Assembly: GCA_011523505.1 (NCBI GenBank)
Contig: WTGP01000034.1
Span: 1 to 64,000 of the forward strand
Reading direction: 5' to 3'
DNA: 64,000 bases
DNA from: Gammaproteobacteria bacterium
Lineage (GTDB): Bacteria > Pseudomonadota > Gammaproteobacteria > Steroidobacterales > Foliamicaceae
This document shows positions 27,746-37,590 of this stretch, in pieces; position 1 is the stretch's first letter; each line of letters opens with the position of its first letter. The notes under the pieces are model-generated. The model saw nothing but the letters and a program-made list of their open reading frames with translations. It ran no database searches and was not told the origin of the DNA. Made by a program: the position numbers and the translations under genes.

Positions 27746-28084
27746 TCATGCGGCGGCTGCGTCGGATGCCGGCTTCGCGCCCGATTCCTTGCCCGGGGAA
27801 GAGCCCGCCTTGTCCTTGCCGCCGTCCGTCTCCTTACCGGACGCCGCTTTGCTTGCGCCATTCCCTGCGTCCTTACCCGCGTCATCCTGCCTGTCGCGCC
27901 CGCTGTTCTTGAAATCGGTCTCGTACCAGCCGCTTCCCTTCAGCCGGAAGTGCGGCGCCGAAACCAGCTTCTTGAGGCCCGGCCGCTCGCATTCGGGACA
28001 ATCGCTGAGGAGCGGATCGCTCATCTTCTGCAGCGCGTCCAGCCGGTACCCGCACTCGCGGCATTCGTATTCGTAAATGGGCAT
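27746..28084 (-). CDS. FmdB-type zinc ribbon protein
   Basis: A 112-residue protein with an N-terminal FmdB zinc ribbon: MPIYEYECRECGYRLD, then CPECERPGLKKLVSAP, giving two CxxC pairs that should hold one zinc ion. The tail from about residue 65 is disordered and rich in Gly, Lys, Asp, Ser and Ala. The family's role is unknown; regulatory roles have been proposed. It lies 35 bp after aspS and 25 bp before the DUF502 gene on the same strand, a common proteobacterial cluster. Confidence 0.9.
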   Translation of the reverse strand: MPIYEYECRECGYRLDALQKMSDPLLSDCPECERPGLKKLVSAPHFRLKGSGWYETDFKNSGRDRQDDAGKDAGNGASKAASGKETDGGKDKAGSSPGKESGAKPASDAAAA

Positions 28085-28119
28085 GGGAGCAGCAAATGAG
28101 CCTTCGGGCCGCGAGTAGT

Positions 28120-29883
28120 TTATAACGGCCGCAAGCCGAGTTCCCGCAGTTGCTTCGCTTCGACGGCGGCGGGCGCATCGGTAAGGGGACAGGCGCCGGA
28201 TTGCGTCTTGGGGAAGGCGATCACTTCGCGTATCGATTCGGCCCCGGCCATGAGCATGACCCAGCGGTCCAGCCCGAAGGCGATGCCGCCGTGCGGCGGG
28301 ACGCCGTAGTCCAGCGCCTTCAGGAAAAACCCGAACTGCCGGTCCGCTTCCTCCGCCGAAAGCCCCAGCAGTTCGAACACGGCCGCCTGCATGTCGCGCT
28401 GGTGAATGCGGACCGAGCCGCCGCCGATCTCGTGGCCGTTCAGGACCAGGTCGTAGGCGCGCGACGAGGCCTGCGCGGGCCGTTCCAGCAACTCGCCGGG
28501 CGCGGTCACGCCGGGCGCGGTAAAGGGATGATGAAGCGCCTTCCAGCGTTTTTCGTCTTCGTCGAACTCGAACCCCGGGAATTCCGTGATCCACACCGGC
28601 GCCCAGCCACCGCTGATCAGGCCCCGTTCCCGGCCCAGCCGGTCGCGCAGTGCCGACAGCGTGCGGTTCACGACCGCGGCCGCTCCCGCCCCGAACAGCA
28701 GCAGGTCGCCCGCGGCCGGCCCGGTCTTTTCGAGCAGCGCCGCGATCTCTTCGTCGGCCAGGAACTTCAGCACCGGCGACTGCATGCCCTCCCGGCCGAC
28801 TGCCGGATCGGCCACCTTGATCCAGGCCATTCCCCTGGCGCCCATGGCCTGCACGAATCCGGTCAGTTCGTCGAGTTCGCGGCGCGTCATTCCGGCGCCG
28901 CCGGGAATCTTCAGCGCCGCCACGCGGCAGCCGGGGTCCCGGGCCGGCGCCGAGAACACCTTGAATTCCGAATCCGCGAATATGCCGCTCAGCTCGACGA
29001 GTTCCAGCGGGTTGCGCAAGTCCGGCGCGTCGCTGGCGAACCGCTGCATCGCCTCGGCGTAGGTCATGCGCGGAAACGGATCCGCGAGTTCCACGTCCAG
29101 CACGCCGGAGAACACCTCGCGCACCAGGGCCTCCATCAATCCCATCACGTCCTCTTCGTCCACGAACGACATTTCCACGTCGAGCTGGGTGAATTCCGGC
29201 TGCCGGTCGGCGCGCAGGTCCTCGTCGCGGAAGCAGCGCACGATCTGGTAGTAGCGGTCCAGTCCCGACATCATCAGCAATTGCTTGAACAGCTGCGGGG
29301 ACTGCGGCAGGGCGTAGAAGCGCCCCGGCCGGTTGCGGGCCGGAGAGAGAAAATCGCGCGCGCCTTCGGGTGTGGCGCGGGTAAGCATGGGAGTTTCCAC
29401 GTCCACGAAGCCGCGCCGGTCCAGGAACGCGCGTATCGCGGCAAAAACCCTGTGGCGCAGGCGCAGCCGGTCCAGCATTTCCGGCCGTCTGAGGTCAAGG
29501 TACCGGTACTTCAGCCGCAACTCTTCGCCGGCGCCCTCGCCGTGGTGAAAGGGCAGGTCCCGCGCGGCGGAGAGGATTTCCAGCGACTCGGCCACCAGTT
29601 CGACTTCTCCCGTTTTTAGATCGGGATTGGCCGTGCCCTCGGGGCGGATGCGCAGCGCGCCGGTGGCCCGCAATATGCATTCGGCGCGGGCCTTTTCGGC
29701 AACGGCAAACACGGCAGGCTGGTCCGGGTTGCAGACGACCTGCATGATTCCCTCGCGGTCGCGCAGGTCGATGAAGATCACGCCTCCGTGGTCGCGCAGG
29801 CCGTTGACCCAGCCGCATACCTCGACCCGTTGTCCATCGGCATCGGCGCGGAGTTCACCGCAGTAGTGAGATCGCATGTTCAT
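28120..29883 (-). CDS. aspS: Aspartate--tRNA ligase
   Basis: Class II aminoacyl-tRNA synthetase, 587 residues, of the bacterial type with an inserted GAD domain. An OB-fold anticodon-binding domain (1-105, VCGWVNGLRDHGGVIFIDLRDR) is followed by the catalytic core with RHRVFAAIRAFLDRRGFVDVETP, SPQLFKQLLMMSGLDRYYQI, RCFRDEDLRADRQPEFTQLD (motif 2), the GAD insert (about 290-420), and motif 3 GIAFGLDRWVML. An ATG two codons downstream (29877) is an equally possible start; neither has a clear ribosome site. Whether it is discriminating or also charges tRNA-Asn cannot be read by eye. It is followed by fmdB and DUF502 genes. Confidence 0.96.
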   Translation of the reverse strand: MNMRSHYCGELRADADGQRVEVCGWVNGLRDHGGVIFIDLRDREGIMQVVCNPDQPAVFAVAEKARAECILRATGALRIRPEGTANPDLKTGEVELVAESLEILSAARDLPFHHGEGAGEELRLKYRYLDLRRPEMLDRLRLRHRVFAAIRAFLDRRGFVDVETPMLTRATPEGARDFLSPARNRPGRFYALPQSPQLFKQLLMMSGLDRYYQIVRCFRDEDLRADRQPEFTQLDVEMSFVDEEDVMGLMEALVREVFSGVLDVELADPFPRMTYAEAMQRFASDAPDLRNPLELVELSGIFADSEFKVFSAPARDPGCRVAALKIPGGAGMTRRELDELTGFVQAMGARGMAWIKVADPAVGREGMQSPVLKFLADEEIAALLEKTGPAAGDLLLFGAGAAAVVNRTLSALRDRLGRERGLISGGWAPVWITEFPGFEFDEDEKRWKALHHPFTAPGVTAPGELLERPAQASSRAYDLVLNGHEIGGGSVRIHQRDMQAAVFELLGLSAEEADRQFGFFLKALDYGVPPHGGIAFGLDRWVMLMAGAESIREVIAFPKTQSGACPLTDAPAAVEAKQLRELGLRPL

Positions 29884-29948
29884 TGAATACGCAAACGCCT
29901 AATGGGCGGCCGCAACGCAGCGCCCGGGGTCAAATTAAGCCTGGTGAA

Positions 29949-30863
29949 CTAGCTTGCGCCGAGTTCCAGTTGCATCGCTTCCATGCGCTCGCGTTCCTTC
30001 TTGCCCGCCGGCATGATCAGGCATAACGCCACGACCAGAACCGAGGCGACAGCCACCGCGATAACCTGCCAGCCGTACTGCTCCAGATTGACGAAGAAAT
30101 CGTCGACCCATCCCCATCGTCCGACGAATTCGTACGCATTCCAACTGATGATCGCGGTTGCGACGGAGTAGCGCAACGCCGTGGCGACTCGCTTGAAGCG
30201 CAGCAGGCGCCGCAGCAGGTAGATCGCCCAGACCGCGTTCAGCGCGGCAATCCCGTACGTGACCGGATGCTGGTCGCCCAGCACGTTCTCGTCGTAAATG
30301 ATGAGCAGGAAAAGATAGAAGAACCAGATGAGGTAAATGGTCTCCAGCGCGGTTATCGCTGCGAAGTTGCGCTTGTGCCCTTCGGTGGGTTTGCCGGTCC
30401 CCATCCCAAGCCAGCGATGGCACCAGCGGAAAAAATTGCATCGCGTTTCGCGGTTGAACAGGAAATAGACCAGGGTGGCGAGCATTACCCCCAAAGAAGA
30501 CATCATCACCAGGTATTCCGCGTTGGTGGCCACTTCGCCGCTCGCGTCCATAAGGTCCGGGACGCCCAGCCAGATCGCGTAATAGACGAACGAGAATTCC
30601 ACCCAGCCGGTCCACAGCAGCCACGCGGCGAAATAGCCGAGCCAGGTACCGCTCACCTCGCTGTCCTGGCGCATGCCGAGCCACAGCAGGAATGCGCCGA
30701 TCAGGCCCATGGCGCCAGCCGCGTAATACATCCCCGGCGCACCGATCGCATGCTCAATCTGGATCATTACCGAGTGCCCCAGGCCCTGGGACACGAAGAA
30801 CACCGCGAAAGGGAATAATCCGATAAACGGAGGACGGGCAAACACCCGGGCCAGCGCGTTCAT
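29949..30863 (-). CDS. Eight-helix membrane protein of unknown function
   Basis: Not recognised. The 304-residue protein shows about eight hydrophobic helices: FIGLFPFAVFFVSQGLG, MYYAAGAMGLIGAFLLWLG, WLGYFAAWLLWTGWVEFSF, LVMMSSLGVMLATLVYFLF, ETIYLIWFFYLFLLIIY, YGIAALNAVWAIYLL, YSVATAIISWNAYEF and WQVIAVAVASVLVVALCLI. It is unusually rich in Trp and Tyr, with acidic residues within or next to helices (WVEFSFVYYAIW, SWNAYEFVGRWGW). A soluble loop after helix 4 is basic and has two Cys (RETRCNFFRWCHRW). No transporter, redox or rhodopsin motif was found; there is no lysine in helix 7. It lies 65 bp before aspS on the same strand and is divergent from the MaoC-SDR-FadJ genes, so a lipid-linked role is possible but speculative. 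Confidence 0.8.
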   Translation of the reverse strand: MNALARVFARPPFIGLFPFAVFFVSQGLGHSVMIQIEHAIGAPGMYYAAGAMGLIGAFLLWLGMRQDSEVSGTWLGYFAAWLLWTGWVEFSFVYYAIWLGVPDLMDASGEVATNAEYLVMMSSLGVMLATLVYFLFNRETRCNFFRWCHRWLGMGTGKPTEGHKRNFAAITALETIYLIWFFYLFLLIIYDENVLGDQHPVTYGIAALNAVWAIYLLRRLLRFKRVATALRYSVATAIISWNAYEFVGRWGWVDDFFVNLEQYGWQVIAVAVASVLVVALCLIMPAGKKERERMEAMQLELGAS

Positions 30864-30955
30864 GGAGCGACCTCCGGAAAGCCGAAATAAACTTCTATAC
30901 TATACCGCTTCGACGGTTTCGACAGGCGTTAATCCGGGGCAGCGAGGCACGCGGG

Positions 30956-31414
30956 ATGAAGATTAAAAACCTTAAGGAATGGGAGGGCCGCGAGCTCACT
31001 CCGTCGGACTGGCTTGACGTGGATCAGGCACGGATCAACGCCTTTGCGGACTGCACCCTGGATCATCAGTTCATCCACGTGAATCCCGAACGCGTGGCCC
31101 GCGAAACGCCGTTCGGGTCCACCATCGCGCACGGCTTTTTGACGCTGTCGCTTTCGGTTCACCTCGAGTCGCCCGAGATGTCGGAAATCGAGGGAGTCGG
31201 CTTCGTCATCAATTATGGACTGGACAAGCTGCGCTTCATCAACCCGGTCCCGGCGGGTTCGCGCGTTCGGGTTCACTCCAGGCTCACCGAGGTTCGCGAA
31301 CGCGGACCCGGCCGCGTGGTCATCCGGCTGGAGAAATCCATGGAAATCGAAGGCCAGGAAAGACCCGCCTGGGTGGCGCAACAGCTCTTCATGCTGATAG
31401 CGCAGGATTCCTGA
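30956..31414 (+). CDS. MaoC-like (R)-specific enoyl-CoA hydratase
   Basis: Hot-dog-fold hydratase of the MaoC/NodN family, 152 residues. The catalytic motif is ADCTLDHQFIHVNPE, with the Asp and His that activate water, followed by STIAHGFLTLSL. The fold is complete in one domain. It would add water to trans-2-enoyl-CoA to give (R)-3-hydroxyacyl-CoA. It starts a plus-strand run with an SDR and a FadB/FadJ-type enzyme, which supports an acyl-CoA role. The gap to the SDR is 26 bp. No clear ribosome site is seen before the ATG. Confidence 0.88.
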   Translation: MKIKNLKEWEGRELTPSDWLDVDQARINAFADCTLDHQFIHVNPERVARETPFGSTIAHGFLTLSLSVHLESPEMSEIEGVGFVINYGLDKLRFINPVPAGSRVRVHSRLTEVRERGPGRVVIRLEKSMEIEGQERPAWVAQQLFMLIAQDS

Positions 31415-31440
31415 TTTCAGCGGGACACAACACTAGCGGC

Positions 31441-32208
31441 GTGGACGAACTGTTCAACCTGGAGGGCCGCACGGCGCTGATCACCGGCTCCACGCGGGGC
31501 ATAGGCAAGGCCATCGCCACGCGGATGGCGGAGCATGGCGCGCGCGTAACCGCGTCCAGCCGCAAGGCGGAGGCATGCGAGCAGACCGCCGAGGAACTGA
31601 ACCTGCGCTTCGGCAAGGGAACCGCCATTTCCGCGCCCTGCAACGTCTATCACAAGGACCAGGTGGAGGACCTCGTGGCGCGCACCCAGGCGGCCTTCGG
31701 CGCCATCGACATCCTGGTATCCAACGTGGGCGTCAATCCGCATTTCGGCCCCCTGCTGGACACGTCCGACAGCGCCCTGGAGAGGATCTGGCGCTGCAAC
31801 GTCACGGCCAATCTGTGGCTCAGCCAGTTGGTCGTTCCGGACATGCAAAGCCGGGGACACGGCCGGATCGTGCTGATTTCCTCGTACGTGGGCCAGACGG
31901 CGCACGACAGGATCGGCGCCTACGGCATGTCCAAGGCCGCGGAAATCCAGATGGCGCGGAACCTGGCGCTGGAATACGGCCGCGACGGCATCACCGCCAA
32001 CGCGGTCTGTCCGGGACTGATCAAGACCGATTTCTCCCGCGCGCTCTGGACCGATGCCGAGGCCCGCGAGAGCTTTCTGGACACGACGGCGCTCGGGCGT
32101 ATGGGCGCTCCGGACGAAGTGGCCGGACTGGTCGTGTTCCTCGCGTCGCCCGCCGGTTCCTACGTGACCGGCCAGGCGCTGCTGGTGGACGGCGGTATCC
32201 ACGTCTGA
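31441..32208 (+). CDS. Short-chain dehydrogenase/reductase
   Basis: Classical SDR, 255 residues, GTG start. Cofactor motif TGSTRGIG (about 15-22), structural SNVG, catalytic Ser in VLISSYVG, and YGMSK with Tyr161 and Lys165. The C-terminus PAGSYVTGQALLVDGGIHV is typical of FabG-like 3-oxoacyl reductases and secondary alcohol dehydrogenases. The substrate is unknown; next to a MaoC hydratase and a bifunctional hydratase/dehydrogenase, a 3-hydroxyacyl-CoA or fatty-acid-derived alcohol is likely. The following gene starts 7 bp after its stop, so they are translated together. Confidence 0.9.
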   Translation: MDELFNLEGRTALITGSTRGIGKAIATRMAEHGARVTASSRKAEACEQTAEELNLRFGKGTAISAPCNVYHKDQVEDLVARTQAAFGAIDILVSNVGVNPHFGPLLDTSDSALERIWRCNVTANLWLSQLVVPDMQSRGHGRIVLISSYVGQTAHDRIGAYGMSKAAEIQMARNLALEYGRDGITANAVCPGLIKTDFSRALWTDAEARESFLDTTALGRMGAPDEVAGLVVFLASPAGSYVTGQALLVDGGIHV

Positions 32209-32215
32209 GCGGATC

Positions 32216-34309
32216 ATGACGGTAAACGTGAGCGATCGCGGCCCTGTCCGGCTGATCGAAATGAATTCCCCGCCGGTCAATGCGCTCGGGGCAAAGCTGC
32301 GGATGCCGCTCATGGACGCGATCCGGGAGGCGTCGCAGGATGACTCAGTTGGCGTCCTGCTGATATTGAGCGGTTTGAAGATCTGGTGCGCCGGCGCCGA
32401 CATCAAGGAGTTCGGCCTGTCCACGCTGCCCGCGCCCGAGGCTTCGCTTAATGCCATATGCGACGCGCTGGACGCGTGTTCCAGGCCGGTCATCGCGGTA
32501 GTGGACGGGGTCGCATACGGCGGCGGGCTGGAACTTGCACTGGCCTGCGATTACCGGGCCGTTTCTCCACGCGCCCGCTTTGCCTTTCCGGAGGTGAATA
32601 TCGGGCTGTTGCCGGGGGCCGGCGGGACCCAGCGGACTCCGCGGCTGGTCGGCGTGGAACAGGCCTTGCGGATGTGCCTGGACGGCAAACCGGTCAACGC
32701 CCGCAGGGCCCTCGAAACGGGCCTGGCCGACCGCCTGCTCGAGGACGAACTGACCGAAGCGGCTTGCGAGTATGCGGAGGAATTGCTGGCGGCCGGCGCG
32801 GCGGTGCGAAAGATCGCCTCCGGGCCCGGCAAGCTCCCCAGGCCGGGAGTGGCGGCCGAGGCCTTCGCGGCGGCGCGCCAGTTGATTGCCCGAAGGATGC
32901 GGGGACGCGACTCGCCCGAGCTGATCGTGCAGTGCATCGAGCAGGCCGTGGCCTGCCGCGACGATTTTCGCGCCGGCCTGGCCGAGGAGCGGCGCCGGTT
33001 CGTCAGTTGCCTGAAGAACCCGCAGAGCAAGGCGCTTTCGCACGTGTTCTTCGCCGAACGCGCCGCGGCCAGGGGCGCCGGTGGAGCCGCCGCGCGCGCC
33101 GTCGAGCGCGCAGCTGTAATCGGCTGCGGCACCATGGGCGGCGGTATCGCGATGAATTTCGCGATCGCGGGGATTCCGGTGACCGTGCTGGAAACGGGAC
33201 AGACGGCGCTGGAGCGCGGTTTGGGCGTGATGCGCAGGAACTTCGAGCGCTCGGAGAAGAGCGGGCGGATCCCTCCGGGCGGCGCCGAGCGCTGCATGGG
33301 GCTGATCACGCCCACGACGGACTACGATGCCCTCGACGGGGCGGATTTCGCCGTGGAAGCCGTCTACGAGAACCTGGACCTCAAGAAGCAGATTTTCGCC
33401 CGCCTGGACCGGTCCCTGGGCAGCGACGCGATCATCGCCAGCAACACCTCGTATCTCGACATCGACCGGATGGCCGAAGCAACCGGCCGGCCCGGGCAGG
33501 TGCTGGGCATGCATTTTTTCAGCCCCGCCAACATCATGCGCCTGGTGGAAGTCATCGAGGGTCGGCACAGTTCGGCCGAGACCGTCGCGACCGCATTTGC
33601 GCTTGCATCGCGCCTGAAGAAGATTCCCGTGTGGTCGGCCAACAGCCACGGATTCATCGGGAACCGCATGTTGTCGGGATACATGTTCGAGGCCTTTGAA
33701 TTGCTGTTCGAGGGCACGCCGCCGGAGTCGGTCGATGCGGCCCTGCGGGATTTCGGGCTACCCATGGGGCCTTTCCAGATGGCCGACCTGGTGGGCCTGG
33801 ACCTGGGTTGGCGGGCCCGGGAGCTGGCCGGCAAGCCGCTTGAAGAGCGAAAGCCGGGCGAGCGGCTTGGCGATGCCCTTTGCGAGCGGGACCGCTTCGG
33901 GCAGAAGAACGGCCGCGGCATCTACAACTACAGTCCCGGCAGCCGGGTTCCCGAACCCGAATCCGAAGTCGCCGGCCTGATCGAGGAACTGGCGGAAGAG
34001 CTGGGCTACGAACGCGGACCGCCCGCGGAAAACGAAGAGATTGTCAAGCGATGCATGTACCCGCTCGTGAACGTCGGCTCGGCGCTGCTGGAGGAAGGCG
34101 TTGCCCGGGCGGCATCGGACATCGATATCGTCTATGTCTACGGTTACGGCTTCCCGGCCTGGCGCGGCGGCCCCATGCACTACGCCGAGCAGCGGGGCCT
34201 GGACGCGGTGCTGGCGGACATCCGCGGGTTCCACGAGCGGTTTGGCGCGCGCTGGACGCCGGCGCAAAGGCTGATTGAAGCGGCCGCGGCGGGGCGGGGA
34301 TTCGGCTAG
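32216..34309 (+). CDS. Enoyl-CoA hydratase / 3-hydroxyacyl-CoA dehydrogenase (FadB/FadJ type)
   Basis: Bifunctional beta-oxidation enzyme, 697 residues. The N-terminal crotonase domain (about 1-190) has CAGADIKEF (oxyanion hole) and both expected glutamates, in VAYGGGLELALACDYR and FPEVNIGLLPGAGGTQR. The dehydrogenase part has the NAD motif GCGTMGGGIAMNFA near residue 302, SNTSYLDI, catalytic His in HFFSPANIMRLVEVIEG near 432, and two C-terminal domains including FIGNRML and GYGFPAWRGGPM. It resembles peroxisomal-type and FadJ multifunctional enzymes; no thiolase (fadA/fadI) is beside it, so a specific fad symbol is not given. mutS starts 3 bp after its stop. Confidence 0.92.
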   Translation: MTVNVSDRGPVRLIEMNSPPVNALGAKLRMPLMDAIREASQDDSVGVLLILSGLKIWCAGADIKEFGLSTLPAPEASLNAICDALDACSRPVIAVVDGVAYGGGLELALACDYRAVSPRARFAFPEVNIGLLPGAGGTQRTPRLVGVEQALRMCLDGKPVNARRALETGLADRLLEDELTEAACEYAEELLAAGAAVRKIASGPGKLPRPGVAAEAFAAARQLIARRMRGRDSPELIVQCIEQAVACRDDFRAGLAEERRRFVSCLKNPQSKALSHVFFAERAAARGAGGAAARAVERAAVIGCGTMGGGIAMNFAIAGIPVTVLETGQTALERGLGVMRRNFERSEKSGRIPPGGAERCMGLITPTTDYDALDGADFAVEAVYENLDLKKQIFARLDRSLGSDAIIASNTSYLDIDRMAEATGRPGQVLGMHFFSPANIMRLVEVIEGRHSSAETVATAFALASRLKKIPVWSANSHGFIGNRMLSGYMFEAFELLFEGTPPESVDAALRDFGLPMGPFQMADLVGLDLGWRARELAGKPLEERKPGERLGDALCERDRFGQKNGRGIYNYSPGSRVPEPESEVAGLIEELAEELGYERGPPAENEEIVKRCMYPLVNVGSALLEEGVARAASDIDIVYVYGYGFPAWRGGPMHYAEQRGLDAVLADIRGFHERFGARWTPAQRLIEAAAAGRGFG

Positions 34310-34312
34310 CGC

Positions 34313-36970
34313 ATGACGGCCGGCGCGCGACCGCTGGCGGGGCATACGCCGATGATGCAGCAGTACCTGCGCATCAAGGCAAAGCACCCCGATGCCCTGC
34401 TGTTCTACCGCATGGGCGATTTCTACGAGATGTTTTTCGGCGACGCCGAGCGTGCGGCCGTGCTCCTGGACATCGTTCTGACCACGCGCGGACAGTCGAA
34501 CGGCGAAGCGATTCCCATGGCCGGCGTGCCGGCGCATTCGGCCGATTCGTACATCGCCCGGCTGGCGCAGATGGGCGAATCCATAGCCATTTGCGAGCAA
34601 ATCGGACGCCCCACGCCTTCCGGCGGACCGGTAAAGCGCGAGGTCGTGCGGCTGGTGACTCCGGGCACGCTGACCGAGGAAGCGCTGCTCGACAGCGGGT
34701 CCGAGAACCTGGTGGCGGCCCTGTACGGGAAGGACGGCGGTTACGGGCTGGCCTGGATGGAGCTGAGTTCCGGCAGTTTTTCGATCACGGAATGCCACGG
34801 TCTGGAAGAGCTTGAGGGCGAGCTGCAACGATTGCGGCCCGCGGAATTGCTGGTCGGCGAGGGAACGCGGTTGCCCGAGGCGCTGCCCGGGCGGCCCGCG
34901 GTTCATGAGCGGAGGAACTGGCAATTCAGCGCCGCTTCCGCGCGGCGTGCGCTTCAGGACCAGTTCCGCGTGCATAACCTCGATGGTTTCGGCGTGGAGG
35001 ACATGGACCGGGCGATCGCCGCCGCCGGTTGCCTGCTGGACTACGTCAGGGACACGCAGCGCGGCGCCTTGCCTCACGTGCGCGCGCTCAACGTGGAGCG
35101 GCCCGGCGACGCGCTGCTGATGGATGCCGCCACGCGCCGCAACCTTGAACTGGACCGTTCACTCTCGGGACGGGACGAACACACGCTGGCCGGCGTCGTC
35201 GATCGTTGCGCCACCCCCATGGGCAGCCGGCTCCTACGGCGCTGGATCCATCGCCCCTTGCGTTCCCACGAGGTCCTGCGGCTCAGGTATCAGGCCCTTG
35301 AGGAACTGCGCGGCGGGCAGGAGGGGTGGCGGGACTCCATCCGGGAAGTCGGCGATCTCGAACGCGTACTGGCGAGACTGGCGATCCGCACGGCCCGTCC
35401 GCGCGACCTGGAGCAGCTGCGGTCCGCCCTGAAGTCCGCGCCGGCGATGCGCGAGCGGCTCAAGGCGCTGGACGCGCCGCTCCTGCAAACCCTGGCGGAG
35501 CGCATGGAAACGCCGCCGGATGGACTGCGCCTGCTGGCCGAAGCGCTGGTCGAGCACCCCGCCCCCAGGATCCGCGACGGCGAGGTGATCGCCGCCGGAT
35601 ACAGCGCGGAGCTGGACGAGTTACGCGAGGTCAGCAGCAATGCCGACGCCGCGCTGCAGGACCTGGAGAAGGAGGAACGCGAAAACAGCGGCATCGCCAA
35701 CCTGAAGCTGGGCTATAACCGGGTGCACGGTTACTACATCGAGCTTCGCCGCAGCCAGGCGGAGGAAGCGCCGGAGCACTACATCCGCCGTCAGACCCTC
35801 AAACACTCCGAGCGCTACATCACGCCGGAACTCAAGCGCTTCGAGCACCGGGTCCTGGGCGCGCGCGAACGCGCCCAGGAACTGGAAGTGAGGCTGTACG
35901 AGGAATTGCTGGAAAAGCTGTCCGGGTGGCTCGCGGTCTGGCAGGACCTGGCGGCCGCCGTGGCCGAGACGGACGTGCTGGTCAACCTGGCCGCCCGCTC
36001 GCTGGAGCTGGGCTACGCGAGGCCTGAACTTACCGACCGGCCGGGGATTCGACTGAAGGCCAGCCGCCACCCGGTAGTCGAGCGCGCGCTGGATTCCGAG
36101 TTCATCGCCAACGACCTGGCGCTGGACGACGATACCCGCATGCTGATCGTGACCGGCCCCAACATGGGCGGCAAGTCCACCTACATGCGCCAGGTCGCGC
36201 TGATCGTGATCCTTGCGCACATCGGCAGCTTCGTTCCCTCGGCCGAAGCCGAGATCGGGCCGCTGGACCGCATATTTACGCGTATCGGCGCCGGCGACGA
36301 CCTGGCCGGCGGACGCTCCACCTTCATGGTGGAAATGACCGAGACGGCGAGCATCCTGCACAACGCGACCGCACAGAGCCTGGTGCTGATGGACGAGGTG
36401 GGCCGCGGCACCAGCACCTACGACGGCCTTTCGCTGGCCTGGGCGGCGGCTGGTTACATCGCCGAGCGCCTGCGCAGCTTCACCCTGTTTGCGACCCACT
36501 ACTTCGAATTGACCGCGCTGGCCGAAACCGCGGCGGCCTGCGCAAACGTCCACCTGGACGCCGTCGAGCACGCCGGAACGCTGGTGTTCCTGTATTCAGT
36601 GCGCGACGGCCCGGCGGACCGCAGTTACGGGCTACAGGTGGCGGCATTGGCCGGTGTTCCCAGGCAGGTCATAGCGTCGGCGAGAGGGATGCTGGAGGAC
36701 CTGGAGCAGCGCTCCGGCCGGTTGATCGAGCGCGGGCAGGCGCAATTGCCGCTCACGCTCGATCCCGGGACGAAGGGCGCCGGCCCCGCGCGGGAGGGCG
36801 TCCCGCCCTCCGCGAAAACGGGACGCCTTCGCCCCGGGGCGATTCATTCAAGGGCGGAGCAATTGCTGGCCGCGGTGGATCCCGAACAGCTCAGCCCGCG
36901 CGAGGCGCTGGACCTGCTGTTCGAACTGAAAGCACGCAGCGGGGGAGAAGATGACCGAGCGGGAGATTAG
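34313..36970 (+). CDS. mutS: DNA mismatch repair protein MutS
   Basis: Recognises base mismatches and small loops and starts repair with MutL. The 885-residue protein has the mismatch-reading F-x-E motif (Phe37-Tyr38-Glu39 in MGDFYEMF), connector, core and clamp domains, ATPase with Walker [10 protein letters not shown] near 614, [12 protein letters not shown] and ATHYFELT, and a C-terminal tail rich in Arg, Gly and Pro (about 800-840) before a last helical part. It starts 3 bp after the fatty-acid gene and its end overlaps cinA by 20 bp, so expression is tied to both. Confidence 0.97.
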   Translation: MTAGARPLAGHTPMMQQYLRIKAKHPDALLFYRMGDFYEMFFGDAERAAVLLDIVLTTRGQSNGEAIPMAGVPAHSADSYIARLAQMGESIAICEQIGRPTPSGGPVKREVVRLVTPGTLTEEALLDSGSENLVAALYGKDGGYGLAWMELSSGSFSITECHGLEELEGELQRLRPAELLVGEGTRLPEALPGRPAVHERRNWQFSAASARRALQDQFRVHNLDGFGVEDMDRAIAAAGCLLDYVRDTQRGALPHVRALNVERPGDALLMDAATRRNLELDRSLSGRDEHTLAGVVDRCATPMGSRLLRRWIHRPLRSHEVLRLRYQALEELRGGQEGWRDSIREVGDLERVLARLAIRTARPRDLEQLRSALKSAPAMRERLKALDAPLLQTLAERMETPPDGLRLLAEALVEHPAPRIRDGEVIAAGYSAELDELREVSSNADAALQDLEKEERENSGIANLKLGYNRVHGYYIELRRSQAEEAPEHYIRRQTLKHSERYITPELKRFEHRVLGARERAQELEVRLYEELLEKLSGWLAVWQDLAAAVAETDVLVNLAARSLELGYARPELTDRPGIRLKASRHPVVERALDSEFIANDLALDDDTRMLIVTGPNMGGKSTYMRQVALIVILAHIGSFVPSAEAEIGPLDRIFTRIGAGDDLAGGRSTFMVEMTETASILHNATAQSLVLMDEVGRGTSTYDGLSLAWAAAGYIAERLRSFTLFATHYFELTALAETAAACANVHLDAVEHAGTLVFLYSVRDGPADRSYGLQVAALAGVPRQVIASARGMLEDLEQRSGRLIERGQAQLPLTLDPGTKGAGPAREGVPPSAKTGRLRPGAIHSRAEQLLAAVDPEQLSPREALDLLFELKARSGGEDDRAGD

Positions 36971-37454
36971 CCGTCTGGTACGTGAACTGGGCGCCCTGTT
37001 GCTGGACCGGGGCGAGACGCTGGCGCTGGCCGAGTCCTGCACGGGCGGCTGGGTGGGGCAGGCGATCACCGGGCTTCCGGGAAGTTCGGGCTGGTTCGAC
37101 GCCGGGTTCGTGACGTATTCCAACGACGCCAAGAAGCGCCTGCTGGGAGTCAGCCAGCAAACACTGGACGAGTTCGGCGCCGTCAGCGCCGAAACGGCGG
37201 TGGAAATGGCCGCCGGCGCGCTTGAGCGCGGGCGTACGGACTGGAGCCTGGCGGTGACCGGCATTGCCGGGCCCACCGGCGGCACGGCGACGCGCCCGAC
37301 TGGCACGGTGCTTTTCGCCTGGGCGGGCCGCAAGGGGCTTCGGGAGGCGGAGGCGATGCGCTTTGACGGCGACCGCCGCGCCGTGCGGATGCAATCGGTG
37401 GCGCATGCGCTGGAAGGACTGCTGAAACGCGTCGGCGGGACTGCCGGAGACTGA
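36951..37454 (+). CDS. pncC: Nicotinamide-nucleotide amidohydrolase PncC (CinA C-terminal family)
   Basis: Single-domain CinA-family protein of 167 residues; deamidates nicotinamide mononucleotide to nicotinate mononucleotide in the NAD salvage route. Motifs: [20 protein letters not shown] with the nucleophilic Ser, [16 protein letters not shown] and [10 protein letters not shown]. The N-terminal molybdopterin-binding-like domain of long CinA proteins is absent, as in E. coli PncC. It overlaps mutS by 20 bp and is followed by recA after 136 bp, an order common in gammaproteobacteria; often called cinA in such annotation. Confidence 0.92.
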   Translation: MTEREISRLVRELGALLLDRGETLALAESCTGGWVGQAITGLPGSSGWFDAGFVTYSNDAKKRLLGVSQQTLDEFGAVSAETAVEMAAGALERGRTDWSLAVTGIAGPTGGTATRPTGTVLFAWAGRKGLREAEAMRFDGDRRAVRMQSVAHALEGLLKRVGGTAGD

Positions 37455-37544
37455 TGCGAAAGGCCTTTTTTCGACGGTTTCGGGCGCGTCTGCCAATAAC
37501 CTGCTCAACCCGGAGAATTGCCGCCGTGCATTTCGCCGAGGCTA

Positions 37545-37553
37545 TGGAATAAT
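37545..37553 (+). promoter_or_regulatory. Extended -10 element before recA
   Basis: TGG-AATAAT matches TGn-TATAAT with one mismatch and predicts a start near 37560 and a 5' leader of about 30 nt. No good -35 is present, and no CTG-N10-CAG LexA box was found in 37455-37590. A run of six T at 37466-37471 after a short GC stretch may end the cinA transcript. Confidence 0.4.
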
Positions 37554-37590
37554 CTCGGTATCACGACCTGAGCGGGAGCACTTGAGCACA

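Noticed and set aside
29949-30863. Rhodopsin or heliorhodopsin
   Set aside because: There are about eight helices, no lysine in the seventh, and none of the retinal-pocket motifs.
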